Shown piece by piece: positions 48,309-59,137 of a DNA stretch of 64,000 nt. The position numbers and the translations under genes are program-made. The DNA is from Choristoneura fumiferana (taxonomy: Eukaryota; Arthropoda; Insecta; Lepidoptera; Tortricidae). Within the stretch, counting starts at the first letter, position 1; each line of letters starts with the position of its first letter. The DNA is taken from positions 7,368,008-7,432,007 of the forward strand of contig NC_133497.1 of the NCBI RefSeq assembly GCF_025370935.1. The letters run 5' to 3'. Below the pieces are notes generated by a model. It was given only the letters and a program-made list of their open reading frames with translations, was not told where the DNA came from and searched no databases.

Positions 48309-49790
48309 ATGAATACAGTTGACCAGTGGACTATAAACTTAGCTGTTTTATGCACTAATCTTTCTTAGCTATTTCATAGATTTGGGTCCATATGAATACA
48401 GTTGATCAGTGGACCACGGACTTAGCTGTTCTATGCACTAGTCTTTCTCGGTTATTTTAAAGATTTAGGTCCATATGAATACAATTGATCAGTGGACAAC
48501 GGACTTCGCTGTTCTATGCACTAGTCTCTCGGTTAGTTTAAAGATTTAGGTCCATATGTATACAATTGATCAGTGGACCACGGACTTCGTTGTTCTATGG
48601 AATAATTTCTCGGTTTAGGTACTAAACAGAAAGCCAAATCAAAGCCTATATCAAAGATTAGGGTCCATATGAATACAGTTGATCAGTAGACCATGGACTT
48701 GCCTGTTCCATGCACTAGTCTTCTTTGGCTATTTCAAAGAATTGGGTCCATATAAATACAGTTTATCAAGGGGCCATTAACTTAGCTGTTCCATGCTCTA
48801 GCCTCTTTTGGTTGTTTCAAAGATTTAGGTCCATATCAATGCAATTGATCAGTTGACCATTAACTTGCCTGATCTGTGCTCTAGTCTTTCTTGGTTATAT
48901 CAAAGATTTGGGTCCATATGAATACAGTTGATCAGTGGACCACGAACATAGCTGTTCTATACGCATGTTTCTCTTGTTTATTTCAAAGATTTCGGTCCAT
49001 ATGAATCCAATTGATCAGTGGACCATGAACTTGACTGTTCCGTGTAGTGGTCTTTCTTGCTTATTTCAAAGATTTAGGTCCATATGAATACAGTTGATCA
49101 GTGGACCATGAACTTGGCTGTTCCGTGCTCTAGTCTTTCTTGGTTATATCAAAGATTTGGGTCCATATGAATACAGGTGATCAGTCGACCACGAACATAG
49201 CTGTTCTATACACTAATCTCTCTCGGTTATTTCAAAGATTTAGGTCCATAGGAATGCAATTTATCAGTAGACCATGAACTTGACTGTTCCGTGCAGTGGT
49301 CTTTCTTGGTTATTTCAAAGATTTAGGTCCATATGAACACAGTTGATCAGTGGACTATGAACTTGTCTGTTCCGTGCTCTAGTCTTTCTTGGTTATATCA
49401 AAGATTAGGGTCCATATGAATACAGTTGATCAGTGGACCATGAACTTGACTGTTTCGTGCATTAGTCTTTCTTGATATATCAAAGATTTGGGTCCATATG
49501 AATACAGTTGATCAGTGGACCACGAACATAGCTGTTCTATACACTAGTCTCTCTTGGTTATTTCCAAGATTTAGGTCCATATGAATGCAATTGATCAGTT
49601 GACCATGAACTTGACTGTTCCGTGCTCTAGTCTTTCTTGGTTATTCCGAAGGTTTAGGTCCATATGAATACAGTTGATCAGTGGACCACGGACGTGACTG
49701 ATCTATGCACTATTCTTTCTAGGTAATTTCGAAGGTTTAGGTCCATATGAATACAATTGATCATGGGACCAGGGATTTGAATGTTTTTTT
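48309..49790 (-). repeat. Satellite array continued after the LINE
   Basis: The array resumes at the target duplication with 'atgaatacagttgaccagtg' and decays outward. Monomers here are more diverged ('gaccatgaacttgactgttc' types) and the last recognisable core ends at about 49770. This is the true right edge of the satellite. Confidence 0.93.
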
Positions 49791-50215
49791 TTTTGCCAGA
49801 ATACACAGTTTTAAGCATTTGGCCGACCGGATCAGAATTATAATATAAAACTAATCTAAAATAACCAGGCACCAGGCCATGGATGTTCAGTAAAGTTCCA
49901 AATACCAAGATTTTCCCCCAGTATCGCTTTTTCTACAGACTTTTAATACGGATTTTTAATGCGAATTGTTTTGTCACTGGGTGTGAGACAACAATTATAT
50001 AATTTTAACATAACAGTTTTGTTATTAAAGCCCAAAGTATTAACACTCATTTGTTTCTCAAATTACAATAGTTTTAGAAGTCCGAGTTAAATGTGTTTAC
50101 AAAATTAACCTAATCCTAACCTAACCTACAATACCGTCTATTGTTGTCGATAACTCTCACAGCTACCCTATTATGTTCACGATCTTAAATCAAACGCGTC
50201 TTCCCGTTCTCCGTC
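49791..50215. other. AT-rich flank between satellite and BEL composite
   Basis: No gene. A stretch at 50090-50160 ('aacctaatcctaacctaacc', 'tattgttgtcgata') recurs in the same orientation at 63245-63305. The TTAGG-like words are too few and irregular to be telomeric. Confidence 0.5.
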
Positions 50216-50573
50216 CTTCTTTGAGTTGAGACACATCTGTTAAGGAAGTTTCAGTTATGCTCTACGCACAAAGCTACGCTAAACGTTTGCGTGTACGCGC
50301 AAAGGTTTTTTCCATCTTCGCTTTTACTACAGACTTTTATTTGAAAAAGGTTAAACAATGCGGATGGTTGCCAGATTGCTGCCGTGGGCTCTTGGTGCAT
50401 TATGTTAAATTTAATTTATATAAAACTATCAGAAATTAAACTGAATACAATCTTAATAAGTACCAGGGTACAAAACAATATTTATTTTCAAATGGTTAAT
50501 AATTTCTCTGTATAGTCATCTTTGACACACGTTAGGGGCGGAAATGGACTTCTAGTGCCAGCTGGCCTACCAA
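50216..50573 (+). repeat. Left copy of a ~360-bp flanking direct repeat
   Basis: From 'gttgagacacatctgttaag' to 'gcctaccaa', where the BEL 3' LTR begins. It matches 62584-62959 in the same orientation, with many small indels. The right copy continues past 'gcctaccaa' into 'ttaaatcag' and so shows the sequence without the LTR. Confidence 0.85.
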
Positions 50574-51117
50574 TGTTCGGCGTACGTGCACACCGAATAG
50601 ACGATTTTTAGAGGACTGTACTTGGTGGTGAATAAAACAATACTTTCTTGTATAAATTGCTGACGAAGGAGCGGAGCGGAGCAGAGATGTTAACGGTGCG
50701 GGATCGGTGAGTAGAATGAATAGGAAATATCGCGCGCGTGGTTTTAATGCCACGCGCTCGAGCGATGCGGAAGGGTGCAGGTGAGAGGATGGGGGCGTGG
50801 CTTATGGCCAATAGGAAGGAAGGTAGGAGTGAAAGGTAAATTGCAATTATTTATTTATAAAAACACGTACACATTAAATAAAGAAATAAAATCATCAATA
50901 TAAAACAAAAAACAAAACAACTTCTATTATATAAAATGACAACTTACGAGCTACGTGTAAAATATATAATAAATCAAACTACATAACTTACTTAACTACA
51001 ACACGAAGAAAATACGATATACATAACTTATAACTACCTAGCTATTTTATACACTTAGCCTAAACACGAAAGAAAATACGATATACATAACTTATAACTA
51101 CCTAGCTATTTTATACA
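50574..51117 (-). repeat. BEL/Pao 3' LTR
   Basis: 544 bp, plus-strand ends 'tgttcggcg' and 'ttttataca', so TG...CA on the element strand. It is preceded on the element side by a polypurine tract (minus strand 'cacgagggggagat', 51118-51131). It carries a 63-bp tandem duplication at its outer U3 end (about 50992-51054 and 51055-51117) that the 5' LTR lacks. The 481-bp 5' LTR at 62103-62583 is otherwise the same sequence. Confidence 0.9.
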
Positions 51118-51140
51118 ATCTCCCCCTCGTGCGCGAGCAC

Positions 51141-52030
51141 CTATAATTGCGTAGTTATCACTATGAGACGAGAGGCTGGGCGGCGTATTGATCCTGACGT
51201 TGTTTTAACCTCCGTTACTCGAATCCGGCCGTCCGGGCCTGGGTATACAGAGGTAACTATACCACGGGGCCAAGCTCCACGTGGCATAGTTTGGTCCATA
51301 ATAAGAACAACGTCGCCTACTTTTGGATCTTGTTCGGAGTGACAACTTTGCCGCTTCTTCAAAGTGGGTCGGTATTCAGTCACCCATCGCGTCCAGAACG
51401 CCTCAGTCATTGCCTGCGCGGCCTTCCACGACTTGGGAGTCATCTGCTTGTCCGAAAACGTCCCAAACGGTGCTATCCCATTTGACCTCCCAATTAGAAA
51501 GTGGTTGGGGGTCAGAGCCTCTTCCTCGAGGATGGGGTTCACCGGCGTCAGTGGCCTTGAGTTGACTAGGTGCTCCGCTTCCAAGAGCAAGGTGTGGAGC
51601 ACCTCTTCTGGGGGAAATTTTTCTTTCAGGGTGGCGCGTAGTGCGGTTTTAACTGAGCGCACTAAAATCTCCCACGCCCCGCCCTGATTCGGAGCTCCAG
51701 GCGGTATCTTCTTCCATGTCATTGTTTTGCTGTTCGCGAAATCTAACAGCTGATCGTGGCTTGCTGTGATTGCTTCTTTTATTTCGCGTTCAGCGCCCAC
51801 CATGTTTGTGCCGTTATCGCTATATAATACCGTCGGGGTGCCGCGGCGCGCCATCATGCGTCTCAGCGTCAATATGAGAGAGGAGGCCGAGAGAGATGGG
51901 GCCAACTCTATATGGACGGCGCGCGTGGTGAGGCAAGTGTACAGCGCACCCCACCGTTTTTCATGGCGGCGCCCAACGGTTATATACATGGGGCCAAATA
52001 ATCGACCGCCGCTGCCGTGAAGGGCGGTTG
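51141..52030 (-). pseudogene. BEL/Pao integrase core and C-terminal domain
   Basis: Continues the pol frame after a 1-nt loss at about 52010. Visible are 'KRWGALYTCLTTRAVHIEL', the second catalytic Asp in 'YSDNGTNMVGA', the catalytic Glu in 'NQGGAWEILVRSVK', 'LLLEAEHLVNSRPLTPV' and a DUF5641-type end ('DPKVGDVVLIMDQTMPRGAW', 'GRIRVTEVKTTSG'). It ends at a natural stop just inside the polypurine tract. It would insert the cDNA into the genome if the frame were intact. Confidence 0.88.
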
Positions 52031-53284
52031 ATTCGACGTTACTCTTTCTTGAGGTAGGTCGCCTAGGGGGATCTTGCTGGGTACCCCTTTGTAGGCTCGA
52101 CACCATTGACATTTACTGCTTATGTACCGCAGCGCGCCGCGCAACCCCACAATGTGATAACGTTGCTGCAACTCATTCATTACTATGTGGTGGTTGCCGT
52201 GGTTCATGGTCGCGTGCATGTGATGGATTATCAACTTGGTCAAACTTTCTTTTGCGTGCAGTACTGGCAATCTATTTCGTTCCTCTTTGAAACGACTATT
52301 CAAGTATATGATGCCATTTTTCATTTCTACGGCCAGCTTTCTTATTGTAGAGCCTTTTTGTGCCGGCCGCCCAGCCTCTATCCGTTTCATCTCTTCATTG
52401 AATGAACTTCGCTGGCTTCGACGAGTCAACAGTATTTCGGCGAGCTTTAAGTGGTCGTTTCTGACCTTAATAATCATTTTCTGGTTGAGTATCTTGGCTT
52501 TGAAAGCCTCAGCGGCGAGAAGGACGGTGGCGGTGGCACGCAACAATTTATTATAGCTTGAAAAACGCGCTACTTCTGGCAGATAGCTGTCCTGCTTACG
52601 CGCAACGAGTACCTGTTTTACTACTCTTTCTTCCCCGGAGGGGGGCAGCGGCGCCGAAACTGGCTTCTCCTTGGGCCACGTTTCGGGGTCGCGAACTAAA
52701 AATGCGGGTCCGCGAAACCATCTATGTTCAGCGTTGAACGATGCGGGGATACCCTTTGTCGCGTCATCCGCGACATTCTCGGCAGAGGGTACCCACCGCC
52801 AATTTATCGGAGAGGTAAGGTTCTCAATTTCCGCAAGCCTATGCGCGACAAACGATTTATAGGAGCGCGGGTCTGACTTTATCCATGCAAGCACGGTTTT
52901 CGAATCCGACCAGAAATAATTATTTTTAATTATATAATCAGACTCGCGCTTCACCGAATCTGCCAACCGACTACCCAATACCGCCGCCTGCAATTCTAGC
53001 CGCGGTATCGATATTGGCTTGAGCGGGGCCACCCTGGCTTTGCCCGCCACTAAACGCGCAACTTTATTATTGGCAGAGTCGGTACTTACGAAATAGACCG
53101 CGGCCGCGTAAATCTTTTCGCTCGCGTCGACAAACGTGTGAAGCTCCCCCTCCTTTGACTCTGTCGCGGGTACATACCTACCTACTTCCAGGTCTCTAAG
53201 GCATTGCAAGTTCGTTATGAAGGAGCGCCACGCTTCGTTGTGTTCTGGGGACACGGCGTCATCCCAGCCTATTCCGCTACGCAT
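51980..53284 (-). pseudogene. BEL/Pao RNase H-like and integrase zinc-binding region
   Basis: An open frame of about 430 codons between RT and the integrase core. It carries the RNase H-like segment ('LHTFVDASEKIYAAAVYFVS', 'WSDSKTVLAWIKSDPRSYKS', 'WVPSAENVADDATKG') and the HHCC zinc finger ('HHMHATMNHGNHHIVMNEL', 'CQWCR'). The first integrase Asp lies in 'AAAVDYLAP' at the 3' end, where a single-base loss ends the frame. It belongs to copy A of the composite. Confidence 0.88.
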
Positions 53285-54335
53285 AGCTCTTGTATGAGAG
53301 CCTTACCTACCACTGTTACCGGAGAAACGAAACCTAACGGGTCGAACAGAGACATAACTGCGCTCGTCACTTGCCGCTTGGTGGGCGGAGTCTCACCGCT
53401 TACGACTCTGGCGGCGTGTTGCGCAAATTAACGTTAAAACTCAACGTGTCACGTTTATGATTCCACATAAAGACCAAGCGTGCGTTCTGTCTCGTTCTTT
53501 CCTAGCGTAGTCGAATCGCTACCTCTCATGTCCGTTACGTCGCTAACAACATTGGGTACGTTCGATGCCCATCCGCGTAACTCAAAAGAGGCGCCTAAAT
53601 GTACTTTGTACATGTCGTCGACTACTTGCTTAGCGATTGTTTCGTCGTCAAATGCTCCTAAATAGTCATCCATATAAAAATTGCGCTCTGTTGCCCGGGC
53701 AACTAACGGATACTGCTCGCTGTGATCGTTCGCGTTTCTATTCTTGACGTGTATCGCGATGCACGGCGATGACGCTGCTCCGAAAATGAGCGACGTCATC
53801 CTATACTCTTGCGGTGCTATCGTGCGATCTTCTCCCCGCCATAGAAAACGCAAACTATCACGGTCCTTCTCGGCAACTTTTATCTGAAGGAACATTTCCT
53901 TTATGTCGGCTACGACCGCTATCCTACCTTCGCGAAATCTAATTAGTACGCCAAACAACGATTGAAGTAGATCCGGACCTGCTAAGAGCGCGTCATTGAG
54001 GCATTTACCTCCCGTCCTAGCAGCGGCGTCAAAAACAACGCGTAACTTGCCCTTCTGAGGATGTACCACCGCAAAATGCGGTAGATACCAGCTTCGCGGC
54101 GAAGTGGCGTGTTCTCTACTTTTTCGGCGTAACCGTTTTTGATGAGATTTTCGATCTGTTTGGTGTACTCAGCTTTCGTAGCGGTGTTTTTGTCCAACTT
54201 CGATTCGAGGTTGTACAGGCGATGAAGCGCTTGGCCCCTATTTATTGGCATCGACGTCGTCTGTACGCCATAGTAGGCCTTCGAACCTACTGCCTACCTT
54301 TTTACATGTCGTATTTAAGCTGGAGCGCGCGCTGA
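53285..54335 (-). pseudogene. BEL/Pao reverse transcriptase, copy A
   Basis: RT with 'KLRVVFDAAARTGGKCLND', 'VVADIKEMFLQIKV' and the catalytic 'YMDDYLGAF', preceded by 'GQALHRLYNLESKLD'. Several 1-nt indels break the frame, for example an extra A in 'cacataaagacc' near 53466 and a missing C in 'acgactctgg' near 53405. It duplicates 58066-59137, with few substitutions. At 54335/54336 it is joined directly to Copia sequence. Confidence 0.88.
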
Positions 54336-54760
54336 TGTTCTAAAGTCATGTCTACTTCACTCAAGTCAAAGTCCAGTTTAAAGTTAAGGTCCATAGGGGA
54401 ATTAGTCCCTCTACAATTGTCCATGTTGTATGATTCACATTACCTTCTGTAAATATTTAGATTGTTGAGATAGATGCCATCTTGTTTCTTCTGAATACTG
54501 ATACCGAGATACATTAAATTATTGTCACCTAAATCTTTCATGTTAAATTTTGTTTTTAAGAAATTCTTGGCAATTTCTATTTCAGTCCTACTAGGTCCAA
54601 CAATCAGTAAATCATCAACATATAAAATCAGATACAAATCGCCTTTATTATATAGACAATAGTCATTTTGAGAACGTGTAAAACCATATTCAGTAATAAC
54701 TTCTGTAAATTTTTCATACCAATATTTTGGGCTCTTTTTTAAACCATACAAAGATTTCTG
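54336..54760 (-). pseudogene. Copia reverse transcriptase, continuation in another frame
   Basis: It resumes with 'LYGLKKSPKYWYEKFTEV' and holds the catalytic 'LYVDDLLIVG'. A second frame change follows near 54440, and 'NCRGTNSPMDL' of the RT thumb is readable up to the break at 54336. The element is clearly cut by the junction, since RNase H never appears. Confidence 0.85.
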
Positions 54761-54765
54761 TAATT

Positions 54766-57700
54766 TTAAACATGACCTTTGGGAACCGTTAGACCTTGTG
54801 GGGGTTTCAAATATACTGCCTCATCAATCCTGCCATACAAAAATGCGCCTTTGACATCCATTTGGTGAATTTCATAATCCATTTGTGCAGCTACTGATAG
54901 AAGAACTCTTAAGGTTTGTAATTTCAAAACAGGTGAGTATATATTTTCCAATTTATCTTTTTGTTGGTAACCTTTCACCACTAATCTTGCTTTAGGTATT
55001 TCTTGCTCTCCGATGTTCTTCTTTGTAAAAACCCATCTACTATCCAGTAACTTTTCATTCTCTGGTACAGGCATAAACTTCCATGTTTCATTTTCCTTTA
55101 AAACCTTTAATTCTTCATATATTGCCTTATTCCATTCCTTTTCATCTTTTCTTCCTTTAATGTCATCAAAATTTGTTGGAACATCCTGATAATTTGATAA
55201 TAATGCATATAATGCTGTATCACTCTCATCTAAATTAATTTCATAGTCTTTTTGCCAAACTGGTTTTCTTATTTTTCTTTTTTCTCTCCCTCTTTCTAAG
55301 TCTTCTGTCTTCTCTGTTACTACTTTTGTTTCTTGTGTCTCTCCTTCTTTTCTATTTTCATTTCCTGTATTCCTTTTCTCTGGTTTTCTCTCTGTGCTGT
55401 CTATTGATACATTTTCATCATTGTCTTCCTCTTCACTTTCTTGTTCTTTTTCACTTCTATCATCTGTCTCCTTTTCTGTCCTGTCAAGTATATATCTCGT
55501 AGAATTGTCACTTTCTGGTTTTGTCTCATCAAAGATTACGTTTCGAGCCGATATTACTTTCCGTGTTTCCATATCATACAATTTATAGCCTGAGGTGAAA
55601 TATCCAATAAAAATCATTTTCTTTCCAGAATTATCTAATTTTTGCCGTAATTCTTTTGGCACATGGTTATATGCGGTGCATCCAAAAACTCTCATATTGG
55701 AAACATCAGGTTTCCTGCCTTCCCACAGTTCAGATGGTGTTTGATGTTTTCCTTCAGTCGGGCTTCTATTAGTCACATATGCTGAAAATAACACTGCATG
55801 TCCCCAAAATTCTTTGCCTAGTTTAGAGTCTAATAGGATAGTTTTTGTTTTTTCAATTAATGTGCGGTTCATACGTTCCGCTGTTCCATTTAGTTGAGGA
55901 CTGTATGGAACTGTGTAATGCATTTGTATACCCTTATTATAACAAAAATCCTGAAATTCTCTTGATATATATTCTCCTCCATTATCTGATTTTAACTTTA
56001 ATATATTGGCATTAAAATGGTTTGTTGCAAAGTAATAGTACTGCTTAAATTTTTCAAACACCTCACTTTTATTGGAAAGGAGGTATACCCAAACAAAATG
56101 AGTATAGTCGTCGATAAATGTTAGGAAGTATTTGTGTCCGTCCTCAGTCACTGGGGTGATAGGGCCACAAACGTCAGTATGTACTAATTCGAGTGGTCTG
56201 GTCGCCCTACGTCCTTGTCTGTTAAAAGGCTGTCTCGTCATTTTCCCTAACAAACATGGCTCGCATACATGGTCATTATTTTTACATTTAGTCAAGTCAT
56301 CAATACCATTTACCATTTTATTTTGTGAGAGCAAAGTTAAATTCTTTAAGCCTAGGTGAGCGAACCGTCTGTGCCACAACTGCTTCATGTGATTGTCATT
56401 ATTGTCACTGAGATTACATTCATCAGTTAGTATCTGCATTTTAATTGTGTACAAAGATCCTTCACTATTTCCAATCATTGTTAACAAGTCATATTTATAA
56501 ACTCTTACTTTTCCATTTAAAAATTCCACCCTATAACCATGATTTTCAATATTAGATACAGACAGCAAATTTTTTCTTAGTTCTGGCACATAGTAAACAT
56601 TTTTGATAGTACAGTCAACATACCTTTTACCAACATAACATCTTGCCTTTATGTTGCCAACACCAACAGCCAGCAAACTGACTCCATTTTTGGCTGCTGC
56701 AATAACCTTTGGCTCACTGAGTTCAATGTACTCTGAAAAAGCGTTTTTATTGTTTGTAAGATGATCTGATGACCCAGAGTCTACGCACCACACTATTTCA
56801 CTGCACTTTTGATTATCGAGTTCACTATTATATTCACTTCCAGCTAAAAAGGCATGATCTTTCTGTGAAGACGCAGCATATGATTGAAACTCTCTCCCTG
56901 AATAGTTCTGTCCTTGTCCCTGCTGTCCTCTCCAATGTCCTCTAAATCCTCTTCCTCTATTTGAAAAACCTCGACCTCTTCCTCTTGGTAAAAATCCTTG
57001 ATTATTAAATCCTGCTCTTTGTGGCGCTTGCATAACTCTGCCTTGACCTCTTGAATGACTCTGATTTCTTCCTCGAGCTGGTCCCTGATAAGTCTGTTCT
57101 TGTCTGCCATATCCCTGGCTTCTCGCTCCACATTCAAAGCTTTTGTGGCCTTCTTTACCACATGAAAAACATAAAAATGAAGTTCTGTGCTGCTCTACTG
57201 TATGTGTATTTTTCATTCTTTTTTCTTCTTCTCCTAGAAGCCGATCTTTGACTATATCTACTGTCAAGTTGGGCAGCGACTCTATTGCTGTCACCACAAT
57301 TTCAAATGACTGCGGCATGGATAACAACAAAACATTTACTTTTTCTTCTTCAGATAATGCGCTCCCGGCGTCTCTGAGTTGTCCGAAGAGTTTTGACAGC
57401 ATAACAAAATGTTCTGCCAGTGGGGTTCCTTCCCTATACTTTATTTCGTTCAGTTGCCGCCTGATAAATAGTTTGCTTCTTGTACCTTTTTTCATAAATT
57501 GTTTTTCCAGCTTTGACATCATGTTGTACGCCGTATTTTCGTCTTGTATATAATCAATGTGACTGTCAGCGACTCCATTTATAATAATGCTTTGTGCACG
57601 AGCTTCCAATTTTTTGTGCTCTGGAACACTCGCGAAAGCCATGCTTTCTATTGCTTTTTCGCAATCATTTTCCCGCAGGATACTTGTAATGCGAAACTTC

Positions 57701-57780
57701 CAAATCGCGAAATCTTCGCCCGCAAACTGTTTTATTTTTATTGTTTGAAAATTTGCTTCCGCCATATTTCTTATTGCCAT
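54766..57780 (-). pseudogene. Copia gag-pol polyprotein, main frame
   Basis: About 1004 codons from ATG at 57780. Order from the N-terminus: gag ('KQFAGEDFAIWKFRITSIL'), CCHC knuckle ('CFSCGKEGHKSFEC', about residue 205), Arg/Gly-rich linker, protease ('WCVDSGSSDHLTN', about 333), GAG-pre-integrase zinc region ('LWHRRFAHLGLKNL', about 468), integrase with 'HTDVCGPI' and 'KSDNGGEYISREF', an acidic Glu/Asp-rich stretch (about 780-850), and the start of RT ('ARLVVKGYQQK', 'QMDVKGAFLYG'). Intact length in the family is about 1300-1450 residues. The frame is lost after 'VPKGHV' by a 1-nt change near 54762. Confidence 0.92.
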
Positions 57781-57877
57781 CAATCACACAACCACAACGT
57801 AACCGCCGGCCGGCTCGAGCTTGCACAACATCGAAACCAACCAAAACCATAACCACCAAACCACGCTCTGCTACCAC

Positions 57878-58065
57878 TGTTGATATTAAATAAAACTTTA
57901 TTTCTTATAATTGTCTTTTATTCCAACTTTTCTTCACAAAATAACTTAACTATGACGACGCACATTCGCTGACATTTTTTCTCTATGTGTAGTAGACAAG
58001 GAGAGTTGTCACAGATTAAAACTAAAAAACATATGATTTGGATGGGTGGACATTGATCCTCAACA
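57878..58065 (-). repeat. Copia 5' LTR
   Basis: 188 bp, plus-strand ends 'tgttgatatt' and 'gatcctcaaca', so TGTTGA...TCAACA palindromic termini. The minus-strand primer-binding site 'tggtagcagagcg' (57864-57876) follows after one base and fits the initiator-Met tRNA 3' end. Confidence 0.88.
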
Positions 58066-59137
58066 ATTCCGCTACGCCATAGCTCTTGTATGAGAGCCTT
58101 ACCTACCACTGTTACCGGAGAAACGAAACCTAACGGGTCGAACAGAGACATAACTGCGCTCGTCACTTGCCGCTTGGTGGGCGGAGTCTCACCGCTTACG
58201 ACCTCTGGCGGCGTGTTGCGCAAATTAACGTTAAAACTCAACGTGTCGCGTTTATGATTCCACATAAGACCAAGCGTGCGTTCTGTCTCGTTCTTTCCTA
58301 GCGTAGTCGAATCGCTACCTCTCATGTCCGTTACGTCGCTAACAACATTGGGTACGTTCGATGCCCATCCGCGTAACTCAAAAGAGGCGCCCTAAATGTA
58401 CTTTGTACATGTCGTCGACTACTTGCTTAGCGATTGTTTCGTCGTCAAATGCTCCTAAATAGTCATCCATATAAAAATTGCGCTCTGTTGCCCGGGCAAC
58501 TAACGGATACTGCTCGCTGTGATCGTTCGCGTTTCTATTCTTGACGTGTATCGCGATGCACGGCGATGACGCTGCTCCGAAAATGAGCGACGTCATCCTA
58601 TACTCTTGCGGTGCTATCGTGCGATCTTCTCCCCGCCATAGAAAACGCAAACTATCACGGTCCTTCTCGGCAACTTTTATCTGAAGGAACATTTCCTTTA
58701 TGTCGGCTACGACCGCTATCCTACCTTCGCGAAATCTAATTAGTACGCCAAACAACGATTGAAGTAGATCCGGACCTGCTAAGAGCGCGTCATTGAGGCA
58801 TTTACCTCCCGTCCTAGCAGCGGCGTCAAAAACAACGCGTAACTTGCCCTTCTGAGGATGTACCACCGCAAAATGCGGTAGATACCAGCTTCGCGGCGAA
58901 GTGGGCGTGTTCTCTACTTTTTCGGCGTAACCGTTTTTGATGAGATTTTCGATCTGTTTGGTGTACTCAGCTTTCGTAGCGGTGTTTTTGTCCAACTTCG
59001 ATTCGAGGTTGTACAGGCGATGAAGCGCTTGGCCCCTATTATTGGCATCGTTTCGTCGTCTGTACGCCATAGTAGGCCGGCTTCGAACCTACTGCCTACC
59101 TTTTTACATGTCGTATTTAACAGCTGGAGCGCGCGCT
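58066..59137 (-). pseudogene. BEL/Pao reverse transcriptase, copy B
   Basis: Same region as copy A: 'GQALHRLYNLESKLD', 'KLRVVFDAAARTGGKCLND', 'YMDDYLGAFDD', and after a 1-nt insertion ('gaggcgccctaaatg', about 58384-58398) the segment ending 'LFDPLGFVSPVTVVGKAL'. It is interrupted at 58066 by the Copia LTR. Upstream it runs without a break into gag-protease. Confidence 0.88.

Larger units (their letters stand above)
54336..58065 (-). mobile_element. 3'-truncated Copia element inserted in BEL
   Basis: The element has a 5' LTR (57878-58065), a primer-binding site, gag, protease, integrase and most of RT. It is cut at 54336, so the end of RT, RNase H and the 3' LTR are missing. The insertion point in BEL copy B is 'attcc|gctacg'. 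The same site is uninterrupted in copy A (about 53272). The sequence next to the cut is BEL copy A, starting ~1.06 kb upstream of the insertion point, so a rearrangement or misassembly follows the insertion. Confidence 0.88.

Noticed and set aside
50100..50130. TTAGG-like (CCTAA) words suggesting telomeric sequence
   Set aside because: Only a few irregular copies. The same words recur inside a dispersed repeat at 63255-63285.
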